DNA of 64,000 nt from [Limnothrix rosea] IAM M-220 (lineage in GTDB: Bacteria > Cyanobacteriota > Cyanobacteriia > Cyanobacteriales > MRBY01), in the NCBI RefSeq assembly GCF_001904615.1, contig NZ_MRBY01000008.1, forward strand, positions 1-64,000, read 5' to 3'. The position numbers and the translations under genes are program-made. Of this stretch, positions 57,167 through 64,000 are shown one piece after another (position 1 is the first letter of the stretch; the number at the start of each line of letters is the position of its first letter). The notes beneath the pieces are model-generated. The model saw only the letters and a list, made by a program, of their open reading frames with translations. It did no database searches and was not told the DNA's origin.

Positions 57167-58852
57167 GTGAATTCTGCTGCCCCAATAAAACCCATTTTTC
57201 GCCAACTCCTTTTGGGATTTGGTGCTTCCCTCACCATTGTGGGCTTTGGGGCAACATGGCTCAACTACCGTATTATTCACCGGGACCTTGAACGGCAAAT
57301 TAACATTCGCGCCTCTTCTATTACCCAATCGCTCCAAATCTCCTCAGAAGGTCTCATTGATCTTGGCTATTTTCCACTCCTAGAGCGTGTCGTCACCAAC
57401 TATGCAACCCTCCCAGAGGTAAAGGAAGTCGCAATTGTTGATCCCCAAGGCATAACCATTAGTCATAGCCTTGTTACCCAGATCAATCGACCCTTTGCGG
57501 AAATCCATCCCAGTCTTCGCGGTCTTGTTGAAGCGGCCTCTACCACTGGACAAACCCAAAGCCAACGCATGCATCTCGAAGGTCACTCTACTTTTGTTGA
57601 GGTGCTGCCCTTTAGTAATATGATGTTCGGCGCTGGGGGACAACGGGGGGTGGCGATCGCCATTCTGGATTTAGAGCCCTTAGAACGGGAAGCGCGCAAA
57701 ACATTTATTATCTCTAATTCGGCGATCGCCGCCGGCATTTTATTGATTTTGGGGATCATGGGCTACGTTATCCATCGCGGTATCCTGTCGCCCCTCATGA
57801 GGCTCAACCAAGCCGTAGAAAATAGCAAAACCAGCGGCAACTTTAGCTTTGATGCCGGCAAACTAAACAACGAAATCACCTTCCTCGCCCATACCTTTAA
57901 CGACGTTTATCAGCAGCTGGCCACCTACGAAGAACTCGAAACAGAAGTCCAACAGCGCAAAGAAGCAGAAATCGCCCTCCGGGAAAGCGAAGCAGAAGAA
58001 CGCCGCAAAGCAGAAGCCCTCGCCGCGACCATCAAGGAACTCAAAGAAACCCAAATTCAACTCATCCAAACCGAAAAAATGTCCAGTCTCGGACAAATGG
58101 TGGCTGGCCTTGCCCACGAAATTAATAATCCCGTCAATTTCATTCACAACAATTTAGTTTGTGCCAATGGCTATCTCAAGGATCTCATCGACCTGAGTAG
58201 CCTTTATCGCAACATTTACGGCGACACCCACCCCGAAATTCGCCAAAAAATCGATGACATTGATTTTGACTTTATTCAAGAAGATGCCGCAAAGCTTTTT
58301 TGCTCTTTATTAAACGGCTCCGAACGGATTTATAACCTTGTTGTTTCCCTGAGAAATTTCTCCCGCCTCGATCAGGCCGAACAAAAAAATGTTGATATTC
58401 ACGAAGGGATTGAAAGTACATTACTGATTCTGAATAATCGCCTAGAACGTCTCAAAAATACTTCTGTTCCACCGATTCAAGTGGTTAAAAATTATGGTGA
58501 ATTACCTTTAGCCCATTGCTATGCCAGTCAGCTGAACCAAGTGTTTATGAATTTACTGAGTAATGCCATTGATGCCTTAGAGGAAAAGGTTGATGGCATT
58601 ATTACGATCACCACGAAATATCTTGATTCTGGCTATCTTAAGGTGGCGATCGCCGACAATGGTTGCGGTATTCCCGAAGGTATTCGTGATTCTTTATTTG
58701 ATCCTTTTTTCACCACAAAAACCGTTGGTAAAGGTACAGGTTTAGGGCTATCGATCAGCTACAAAATTATTGTGGAAGAGCATAACGGTAAATTATATTG
58801 CGAATCAGAAGTGGGCGTTGGCACAAGCTTTACCCTCGAAATTCCCTGCTAG
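57167..58852 (+). CDS. Membrane-bound sensor histidine kinase
   Basis: The start is a GTG at 57167. The 561-residue protein has two membrane segments (about 15-35 [19 protein letters not shown] and 180-205 [20 protein letters not shown]) enclosing a periplasmic sensor region, then HAMP, a coiled coil ([24 protein letters not shown]), HisKA with [19 protein letters not shown] (His at about 320) and HATPase ([32 protein letters not shown]). A response regulator is not nearby. The divergent PhnD-like gene suggests that it responds to a bound oxyanion, in the manner of periplasmic-binding-protein-coupled kinases. Confidence 0.9.
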   Translation: MNSAAPIKPIFRQLLLGFGASLTIVGFGATWLNYRIIHRDLERQINIRASSITQSLQISSEGLIDLGYFPLLERVVTNYATLPEVKEVAIVDPQGITISHSLVTQINRPFAEIHPSLRGLVEAASTTGQTQSQRMHLEGHSTFVEVLPFSNMMFGAGGQRGVAIAILDLEPLEREARKTFIISNSAIAAGILLILGIMGYVIHRGILSPLMRLNQAVENSKTSGNFSFDAGKLNNEITFLAHTFNDVYQQLATYEELETEVQQRKEAEIALRESEAEERRKAEALAATIKELKETQIQLIQTEKMSSLGQMVAGLAHEINNPVNFIHNNLVCANGYLKDLIDLSSLYRNIYGDTHPEIRQKIDDIDFDFIQEDAAKLFCSLLNGSERIYNLVVSLRNFSRLDQAEQKNVDIHEGIESTLLILNNRLERLKNTSVPPIQVVKNYGELPLAHCYASQLNQVFMNLLSNAIDALEEKVDGIITITTKYLDSGYLKVAIADNGCGIPEGIRDSLFDPFFTTKTVGKGTGLGLSISYKIIVEEHNGKLYCESEVGVGTSFTLEIPC

Positions 58853-58866
58853 GACATTTAACTGCG

Positions 58867-59517
58867 TTAAGGGGCTAAGCGTTGCCGCTGCCATGTGTGG
58901 TCTGACTGCAAGGCAAACACAAGGCGGTCATGGAGGCGACTGGGACGGCCTTGCCAAAATTCAATTTTGTCGGGAATCACTCGAAAGCCTCCCCAGTGCT
59001 CTGGGCGGGGAATTGTGCTTGCTTCGGGATATTTTTTAGCTAGCTTTTCAAAATTATTTTCTAAAACTTCACGGGCGGCGATCGCCTCACTTTGGGGAGA
59101 AGCCCATGCCCCAAGCTGGGACTTACGGGGACGACTATTAAAGTATTGGTCAGATTCTTCTGGGGCAATTTTTTCGACATGCCCTTCAATGCGGATTTGT
59201 CGCTCTAGCGGTTCCCACCAAAAAACGATCGAGGCAAAGCCGCTTTGGGTTAGCTCTTGTCCTTTACGGCTTTTATAGTTCGTGAAAAAAATAAAACCTG
59301 TTTCGTCAAAATGTTTCAGTAAAACCACTCTTGCACTCGGTCTACCATTAGCCGCTACTGACCCTAAAACCATCGCATTTGGCTCACGAATTTCTTCGGT
59401 ATCGGAAGCTTCGGCAAACCACGTGGCAAACTGCTGCATTGGGTCATCATTCACATCGTCTTCGTGGAGACCATCACGGGTGTAGTTTTGGCGGAGATGG
59501 GCGACGTGCATAATCAT
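58867..59517 (-). CDS. pdxH: Pyridoxamine 5'-phosphate oxidase PdxH
   Basis: PdxH uses FMN to make pyridoxal 5'-phosphate from PNP or PMP. The 216-residue protein shows PMQQFATWFAEA, PNAMVLGSVAANGRPSARVV, KHFDETGFIFFTNYKSRKG, FWWEPLERQIRIEG and the closing EFWQGRPSRLHDRL, all conserved. The start could be the Met at residue 3. It converges with the kinase gene 14 bp away, with no terminator visible between them. Confidence 0.96.
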   Translation of the reverse strand: MIMHVAHLRQNYTRDGLHEDDVNDDPMQQFATWFAEASDTEEIREPNAMVLGSVAANGRPSARVVLLKHFDETGFIFFTNYKSRKGQELTQSGFASIVFWWEPLERQIRIEGHVEKIAPEESDQYFNSRPRKSQLGAWASPQSEAIAAREVLENNFEKLAKKYPEASTIPRPEHWGGFRVIPDKIEFWQGRPSRLHDRLVFALQSDHTWQRQRLAP

Positions 59518-59649
59518 GGGACAATTTTAAAAGATGAAAAAAGATGGCAAACGCACCGTATTTTAACGTATTTTTCTTGGGCAATTAGGCGGTGGAGAAA
59601 TAGGCGATCGCCCCAGAATTTTTTGTAAAGATAAATAGATTTTGACCAA

Positions 59650-59690
59650 CTGTCCTTCCTTGGGGAAGGTGCCGAAGGCGGAAGGGGTTT
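59650..59690. repeat. Cyanobacterial intergenic repeat, GGAAGG type
   Basis: CTGTCCTTCCTTGGGGAAGG followed by TGCCGAAGGCGGAAGGGG is a stretch I recognise as frequent between cyanobacterial genes; it forms a small inverted repeat (CCTTCC/GGAAGG). It sits in the non-coding 422 bp between pdxH and the MFS gene. Only one copy is in this window. Confidence 0.6.
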
Positions 59691-59746
59691 CGATAAGTTG
59701 CAAGACCCACAGACAACCCACCCATTCGACTGAGCTTGAGACGTAG

Positions 59747-59790
59747 GATCCCCCTAAATCCCCCTTTGTAAGGGGGACTTGAGTTTTTTT
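59747..59790 (+). repeat. CCCCCTAAATCCCCCTT-type repeat with terminator-like hairpin
   Basis: GGATCCCCCTAAATCCCCC followed by TTTGTAAGGGGGACTTGAG and seven T is a well-known cyanobacterial repeat. CCCCC pairs with GGGGG and the T-run makes it a candidate terminator on the plus strand, though the gene upstream on that strand is the histidine kinase almost 900 bp away. Confidence 0.65.
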
Positions 59791-59939
59791 GTGGTTCTAT
59801 AGCTTATTGAAATGATGATATTCGTAATGCTGTCTTTTCTTTAGAGAAGCTTTTTTCGACAAAGAGGTTTCAGCAAATTACGCAACTGAGAGAGAATCTA
59901 CCTCTAGCTTTAATCACTGGTGCAAGGGGTCTGTTGTAG

Positions 59940-61124
59940 ATGGGTCAACGAAATATTGCGGCAAATATCCGTAAACTTTGGTTATTAAAAGGATTAGAGT
60001 CGGCTTGGTTTCCGATCCCCACCCTAATCATTTTCTACGAATCCCACGGCATCTCCCTTGAGCAGGGCGTTCTTCTTAAAGCAATTTTGTCTGGGGCAAT
60101 TTTTCTGGGCGAAATTCCTTCTGGCTATTTTGCCGATCGCCTTGGTCGGAAAACGAGCTTAATTTGTGGTGCTTTTTTGTGGCTTTTGGGCTGGCTTATT
60201 TATTGTACCCAAGGCAGTTTTAGCTGGTTTGCTATGGCTGAAATTTTAGTGGGGCTAGGCGGCAGTTTGATGTCTGGTGCAGATAGTGCGATCGCCTACG
60301 ATAGTCTTTTGCAACTGGGTCGAAAATCAGAATATCGAGCTTGGGAAGGGAAGGCGATCGCCATTACAGGTTTAACCGAAGCCGTATGTGGTTTAGTCGG
60401 GGCATGGGTGGCCGCGACAAACTTGGTTTATCCCTTTTATCTGCAAACAGGCTGTATTTTCCTCTATCTCTTGCTGGCGCTAACCTTACGAGAACCTACA
60501 ATTCACCACTCTCAAGAAACACCACGATGGCGATCGCTGATTCCTGCCATTCAAAAGATTTTCACCGCGCGACCATTTTTGCGCTGGCTACTTTTGTTTT
60601 CAGCAACCCTCTCCTGCGGTTCATTCCTAATCGTGTGGCTCTCCCAAGAATATTTAGTGCAAAATGGCTTGAAGCTGACACAGCTCGGTTGGGCTTGGCT
60701 TATTCTCCATGGTGCTTTGGCGATCGCCTCCGGCAATGCCGCAAAAATTTCGACCCATCACTATCCCGTCGTTTTTGCCTCATTACCAATTTTGCTGGCG
60801 ATCGCCTACATTAGCTTAGGGCTGACCCAGAGCCTATGGGGCATCATTTTTATTATTGCCATCTACATTGTGCGCGGCTTCAACTCACCACTGGTTTTAA
60901 GTACCCTCCACGACCACATCCCCTCCAACCTCCGGGCGACCCTCATCTCAGTCAATAGCTTTCTATTTCGCCTAATCTTCTTCGCCTTTGCCCCATTACT
61001 CGGCCTCGTTAGTCGCCTCAGCAACTTTAGTATGAGTCTCATCTTTACAGGTATTTTTCTGGGGGCGATCGCCTTTTATGCCTACTGGCACATCAAGCCC
61101 ACATTACACACCCCCCCGCCATAA
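59940..61124 (+). CDS. MFS-family transporter
   Basis: The 394-residue protein has about 12 membrane segments. The cytoplasmic loop between segments 2 and 3 reads GYFADRLGRKTS, the MFS GxxxDRxGRR-type signature, and NAAKISTHHYPVVFASLP marks the second half. It starts MGQRNIAANIRKLWLLKGLE. The fold places it among drug/proton or sugar antiporters; I cannot name the substrate. It stands alone after two intergenic repeats and is followed by the cyclase gene on the same strand. Confidence 0.85.
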   Translation: MGQRNIAANIRKLWLLKGLESAWFPIPTLIIFYESHGISLEQGVLLKAILSGAIFLGEIPSGYFADRLGRKTSLICGAFLWLLGWLIYCTQGSFSWFAMAEILVGLGGSLMSGADSAIAYDSLLQLGRKSEYRAWEGKAIAITGLTEAVCGLVGAWVAATNLVYPFYLQTGCIFLYLLLALTLREPTIHHSQETPRWRSLIPAIQKIFTARPFLRWLLLFSATLSCGSFLIVWLSQEYLVQNGLKLTQLGWAWLILHGALAIASGNAAKISTHHYPVVFASLPILLAIAYISLGLTQSLWGIIFIIAIYIVRGFNSPLVLSTLHDHIPSNLRATLISVNSFLFRLIFFAFAPLLGLVSRLSNFSMSLIFTGIFLGAIAFYAYWHIKPTLHTPPP

Positions 61125-61324
61125 CATCCGACCCAAACAAAACTAAAGACGGCGATCGTCACAACCCACAAATCCATCCCGGAACTTTCCTGAAGCAATC
61201 CCCCTCTCAAGAAAAAAGGATAGACTGGGTTAAAAAATACGCTAAAACAGTGTCGACAAGTAGTTAAACTCCCTGACAAAACTAACCTAGTCCCATTAGC
61301 GTTTACCCCTTGTGCTCCTCAGCT

Positions 61325-63853
61325 ATGACATTTTCAAACGCAGGCAGTATTCTGGCAACACTCAGCCAATTTACCCAATTCAACCGTTCCAATGCCTTAA
61401 CCGAAAGAGTACAAGATATTTCGATTAACGAATTTGTCTGCCTCCTAGACTTTATTACCGCCGAGTTCCAGCAGTTCCTGCGCGCCCTCGACATGATCAA
61501 TAACGAAGCATTAGAAACAATGCTCGACCAGATCATGGAAGCCTTTACCTTCAAAATTGGCCAGATCCTTAAAGCAGAACGCACCACCATTTTCCTTGTC
61601 GACGAAGAACAACAACAACTCTGGTCAAAAATTGACCGCGGCCACAAAAATGGCCCCCGTAACCTACGCATTCCCCTCAAGCTCGGCATTGCCGGACATG
61701 TTGCCGCCACCGCTGAAACCCTAAACATTGAAAACGCCTACGAGCATCCCCTGTTCAAAAAAGATATCGACGAGCGTCCCGGCCTACAAACCAAAACCCT
61801 ACTCTGCATGCCGATCTGTAGCAGCACAGGTAAAGTGGTTGCCGTTGTCCAACTCGTCAACAAAAAAGGCGAAACATCCTTTGACGACCAAGACGAAGAA
61901 CGCTTTTCCGAATTCGCCTCATCCATCGGCATCATTCTCGAAACATGCCAATCCTTTTACATTGCCGCCCGCAACCAACGAGGTGCTTCAGCCCTCCTCA
62001 AAGCAACATCTAGCCTTGGCCAAAGCCTAGATTTAGAAGCGACCCTACAGGCAGTCATGGAGCAAGCCCGCAAACTGATGCAGGCAGATCGTAGCACCCT
62101 ATTTATGCTGAGTCGCGAGACTAGCGAACTGTGGAGCAAAATCGATAGTGCTGACCGTACCCAGAAAATGGAAGTCCGTATTCCCGCCAACCGTGGTATC
62201 GCCGGATTTGTGGCCTCCACGGGTCAGGTGCTCAATATTACTGATGCCTATGCGGATCCCCGCTTTGACCCCTCGACGGATCGCCGCACCGGATATGAGA
62301 CCCGCACCATTCTTTGTATGCCTGTATTTAACTCCAATAGTGAGCTGATTGCTGTTACCCAGCTCATCAATAAAGAACAGGGCAGTTTTAGCGCCTCCGA
62401 TGAAGAGTTTATGCAGGCATTTAATATTCAAGCGGGTATTGCCCTCGAAAATGCCAAGCTCTTTGAAAATGTTTTAACGGAAAAACAGTATCAGAAAGAT
62501 ATTTTAGAAAGTCTTTCTGACGCAGTCATTTCTACCGATTTGCAGGGACGTATTGTCACGATTAATGATGCCGCCCTAGAGCTCTTGGGGTATCCCGCAG
62601 GTGAACATCACAATGAAACGATGCGACAACTCTGGGAATGTAAATTAGTGGATCGCCCGGTATGGGAAGTTGTCCCGATTGACAATTTACAGGCGCGTTT
62701 AGAGGACAGTTTGCAGTATGGTGCAAAATCCTATGTTCCGGAACAGGATCTACATTTAGCGTCCTATTGCCCGCCAGATAGGAGTTGTCTTTTAGCGGTT
62801 CCTCAACCGTTAGCGCCGGAAGAGTACCTCATTTGGAATGAAGAGGAAATTGCTGATCCTGCTTATTTACAGCCTATTGATCGCAATATTAATCTTAGTG
62901 TGAATCCCCTTACTAATGGTGAGGGTCAGGTGCGTGGTGGCTTGGTCGTCATTGAGGATATTAGTCAGGAGAAGCGCATGAAATCCACGCTATATCGGTA
63001 TATGACACCGGGTGTAGCGGAGCAGGTTATGGCGCTTGGTGATGAAAATTTGATGGTGGGGGAACGTCGCGATGTGACGATTTTGTTTTCTGATATTCGA
63101 GGTTACACTACACTGACCGAAAATCTCGAAGCGACGGAAGTGGTCTCTTTGCTCAATCAATATTTTGAAACGATGGTGGAGTCGGTGTTTGACTACCATG
63201 GCACTTTGGATAAGTTTATTGGTGATGCGCTGATGGCGGTGTTTGGTGCGCCTTTACCTCTTGATGATCATGCTTGGATGTCTATTAAGTCTGCTTTGGA
63301 CATGCGTCGCCGCCTTGATCGGTTTAATCATCGTCGTGTGGTGGATAATCAACCTCAAATTCAGTTTGGTATTGGGATTAGTTCGGGTGAGGTGGTATCT
63401 GGCAATATTGGCTCCCAAAAGCGTATGGATTATACGGTTATTGGTGATGGTGTTAATGTTAGTGCTCGCCTTGAAAGTCTGACGAAGCAATATCTCTGTG
63501 ACATTATTATTAGTGAAGAAACACTGGCGCTGTGTGGCGATCGCCTCTGGGTACGGGAGCTAGACAAAATTCGTGTGAAGGGCAAAAGTAAGGCGACAAA
63601 AATCTATGAGGTGATTCAAGAAAGGGAACATCATTTGACGGACAATCATCATGAATTTCTTGATTTGTACCACCGGGGGCGGGCTGCCTATATGAACAAA
63701 GATTTCCAGCGGGCGATCGCCGCCTTTAAGCAAGCCCACAAAATCCATAAACATGACCAAGCGACTCTCATTCATTTGCGTCGGGCACAGCGCTTTTCTA
63801 ATAACCCACCGGGAAAAAATTGGGATGGGATCTACACGATGCAAACGAAGTAA
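61325..63853 (+). CDS. CyaB-type adenylyl cyclase (GAF-GAF-PAS-cyclase-TPR)
   Basis: The frame opens from a TTG at 61310, but the ATG at 61325 (MTFSNAGSILATL) is preferred. The 842-residue protein has the order of Anabaena CyaB1/CyaB2: two GAF domains (about 55-215 and 230-390), each with the NKFDE pattern (VNKKGETSFDDQDEE; INKEQGSFSASDEE) needed for cyclic-nucleotide binding, a PAS domain (about 400-520), a class III cyclase and a TPR-like end. The cyclase has metal Asps in LFSDIRGYT and IGDALMAVFG, Lys in LDKFIGD, Thr in DYTVIGDG (adenine-selecting residues) and the VNVSARLE Asn/Arg pair. It is therefore an ATP cyclase, likely activated by its product cAMP. Confidence 0.93.
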   Translation: MTFSNAGSILATLSQFTQFNRSNALTERVQDISINEFVCLLDFITAEFQQFLRALDMINNEALETMLDQIMEAFTFKIGQILKAERTTIFLVDEEQQQLWSKIDRGHKNGPRNLRIPLKLGIAGHVAATAETLNIENAYEHPLFKKDIDERPGLQTKTLLCMPICSSTGKVVAVVQLVNKKGETSFDDQDEERFSEFASSIGIILETCQSFYIAARNQRGASALLKATSSLGQSLDLEATLQAVMEQARKLMQADRSTLFMLSRETSELWSKIDSADRTQKMEVRIPANRGIAGFVASTGQVLNITDAYADPRFDPSTDRRTGYETRTILCMPVFNSNSELIAVTQLINKEQGSFSASDEEFMQAFNIQAGIALENAKLFENVLTEKQYQKDILESLSDAVISTDLQGRIVTINDAALELLGYPAGEHHNETMRQLWECKLVDRPVWEVVPIDNLQARLEDSLQYGAKSYVPEQDLHLASYCPPDRSCLLAVPQPLAPEEYLIWNEEEIADPAYLQPIDRNINLSVNPLTNGEGQVRGGLVVIEDISQEKRMKSTLYRYMTPGVAEQVMALGDENLMVGERRDVTILFSDIRGYTTLTENLEATEVVSLLNQYFETMVESVFDYHGTLDKFIGDALMAVFGAPLPLDDHAWMSIKSALDMRRRLDRFNHRRVVDNQPQIQFGIGISSGEVVSGNIGSQKRMDYTVIGDGVNVSARLESLTKQYLCDIIISEETLALCGDRLWVRELDKIRVKGKSKATKIYEVIQEREHHLTDNHHEFLDLYHRGRAAYMNKDFQRAIAAFKQAHKIHKHDQATLIHLRRAQRFSNNPPGKNWDGIYTMQTK

Positions 63854-63894
63854 AGGCGAATTGGCTCAACGTATTGGTGATCGTTCAACTGGAT

Positions 63895-64000
63895 TTAGCG
63901 TGAAATCGTTGTGGTGAGGATGTCCCGTGCTGCCACATCGCAGGCAGTGCCATCACCCATTACGGAGCGCATTTCGGCATAATCGGCGAAGATCTGATCG
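63895..64000 (-). CDS. C-terminal end of a gene cut by the window edge
   Basis: On the minus strand the last 35 codons of an open frame are visible, ending ...DILTTTISR and a TAA at 63895-63897. The stretch DYAEMRSVMGDGTACDVAAR resembles the C-terminal helix of GT-B glycosyltransferases of the LpxB type, but this is too short for a firm call. It converges with the cyclase gene. Confidence 0.55.
   Translation of the reverse strand, partial: DQIFADYAEMRSVMGDGTACDVAARDILTTTISR

Overview
The window is chromosomal DNA from a cyanobacterium. It has about fifty genes with a clear cyanobacterial profile: the divergent cyanobacterial Hfq, an NDH-1 NdhD subunit, ribBA fusion, two-domain pyruvate kinase, a CyaB-type cyclase, a Mo-nitrogenase C-terminal-like protein, and dozens of GCGATCGC (HIP1) octamers. 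Gene content looks like the Picosynechococcus/[Leptolyngbya] PCC 7376 neighbourhood, but that is inference. A patX-type gene points to a filamentous strain, because PatX is known to co-occur with HetR in filamentous cyanobacteria. No rRNA, CRISPR array, prophage, conjugative element or intact insertion sequence was seen.

Layout. 1-10 kb: dapF, hfq, a secreted M23 endopeptidase, a ComFB-family protein, an ECF sigma/anti-sigma pair, ndhD, a pentein-fold enzyme and htpG. 10-20 kb: a PilJ-like sensor kinase, a LOG-family protein, tRNA-His, several cyanobacterial proteins of unknown function, a small HNH nuclease and aspS. 20.8-21.4 kb: two tandem small secreted peptides. The first carries the exact HetR-inhibitor motif ERGSGR and has a TCCGGA (DIF1-type) site 61 nt upstream of its start. 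The second, absent from ordinary ORF calls because it is short and starts with GTG, carries RGCGR after a signal peptide. 21.5-32 kb (all minus strand): an overlapping egtB/egtC pair, an iron-sulfur aldo/keto reductase, a TPR protein, recA, ribBA, a PAS/GAF kinase, a small ribbon-helix-helix-like protein and speD.

32-47 kb: a ClpB with an unusual acidic tail of about 170 residues, two secreted proteins built from a Tyr/Trp-rich two-cysteine repeat, ligA, a MATE transporter, a 49-residue protein, a methyltransferase, scpA and a LapA-like protein. 47-64 kb: pyruvate kinase, a five-gene minor-pilin/pseudopilin operon, a PhnD-like lipoprotein divergent from a membrane histidine kinase, pdxH, an MFS transporter, a CyaB-like GAF-GAF-PAS adenylyl cyclase, and the 3' end of one more gene.

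Themes. Surface and signalling functions recur: Hfq (a type IV pilus partner in Synechocystis), ComFB, the pseudopilins, the cAMP cyclase and the PatX-like peptides could all serve motility, competence or filament-level behaviour. That link is inference from family knowledge. Non-coding highlights are a mobile MITE family (two complete copies with 6-bp target duplications plus one partial copy), a perfect inverted repeat upstream of recA, and two C-rich intergenic repeats at 59.65-59.79 kb.
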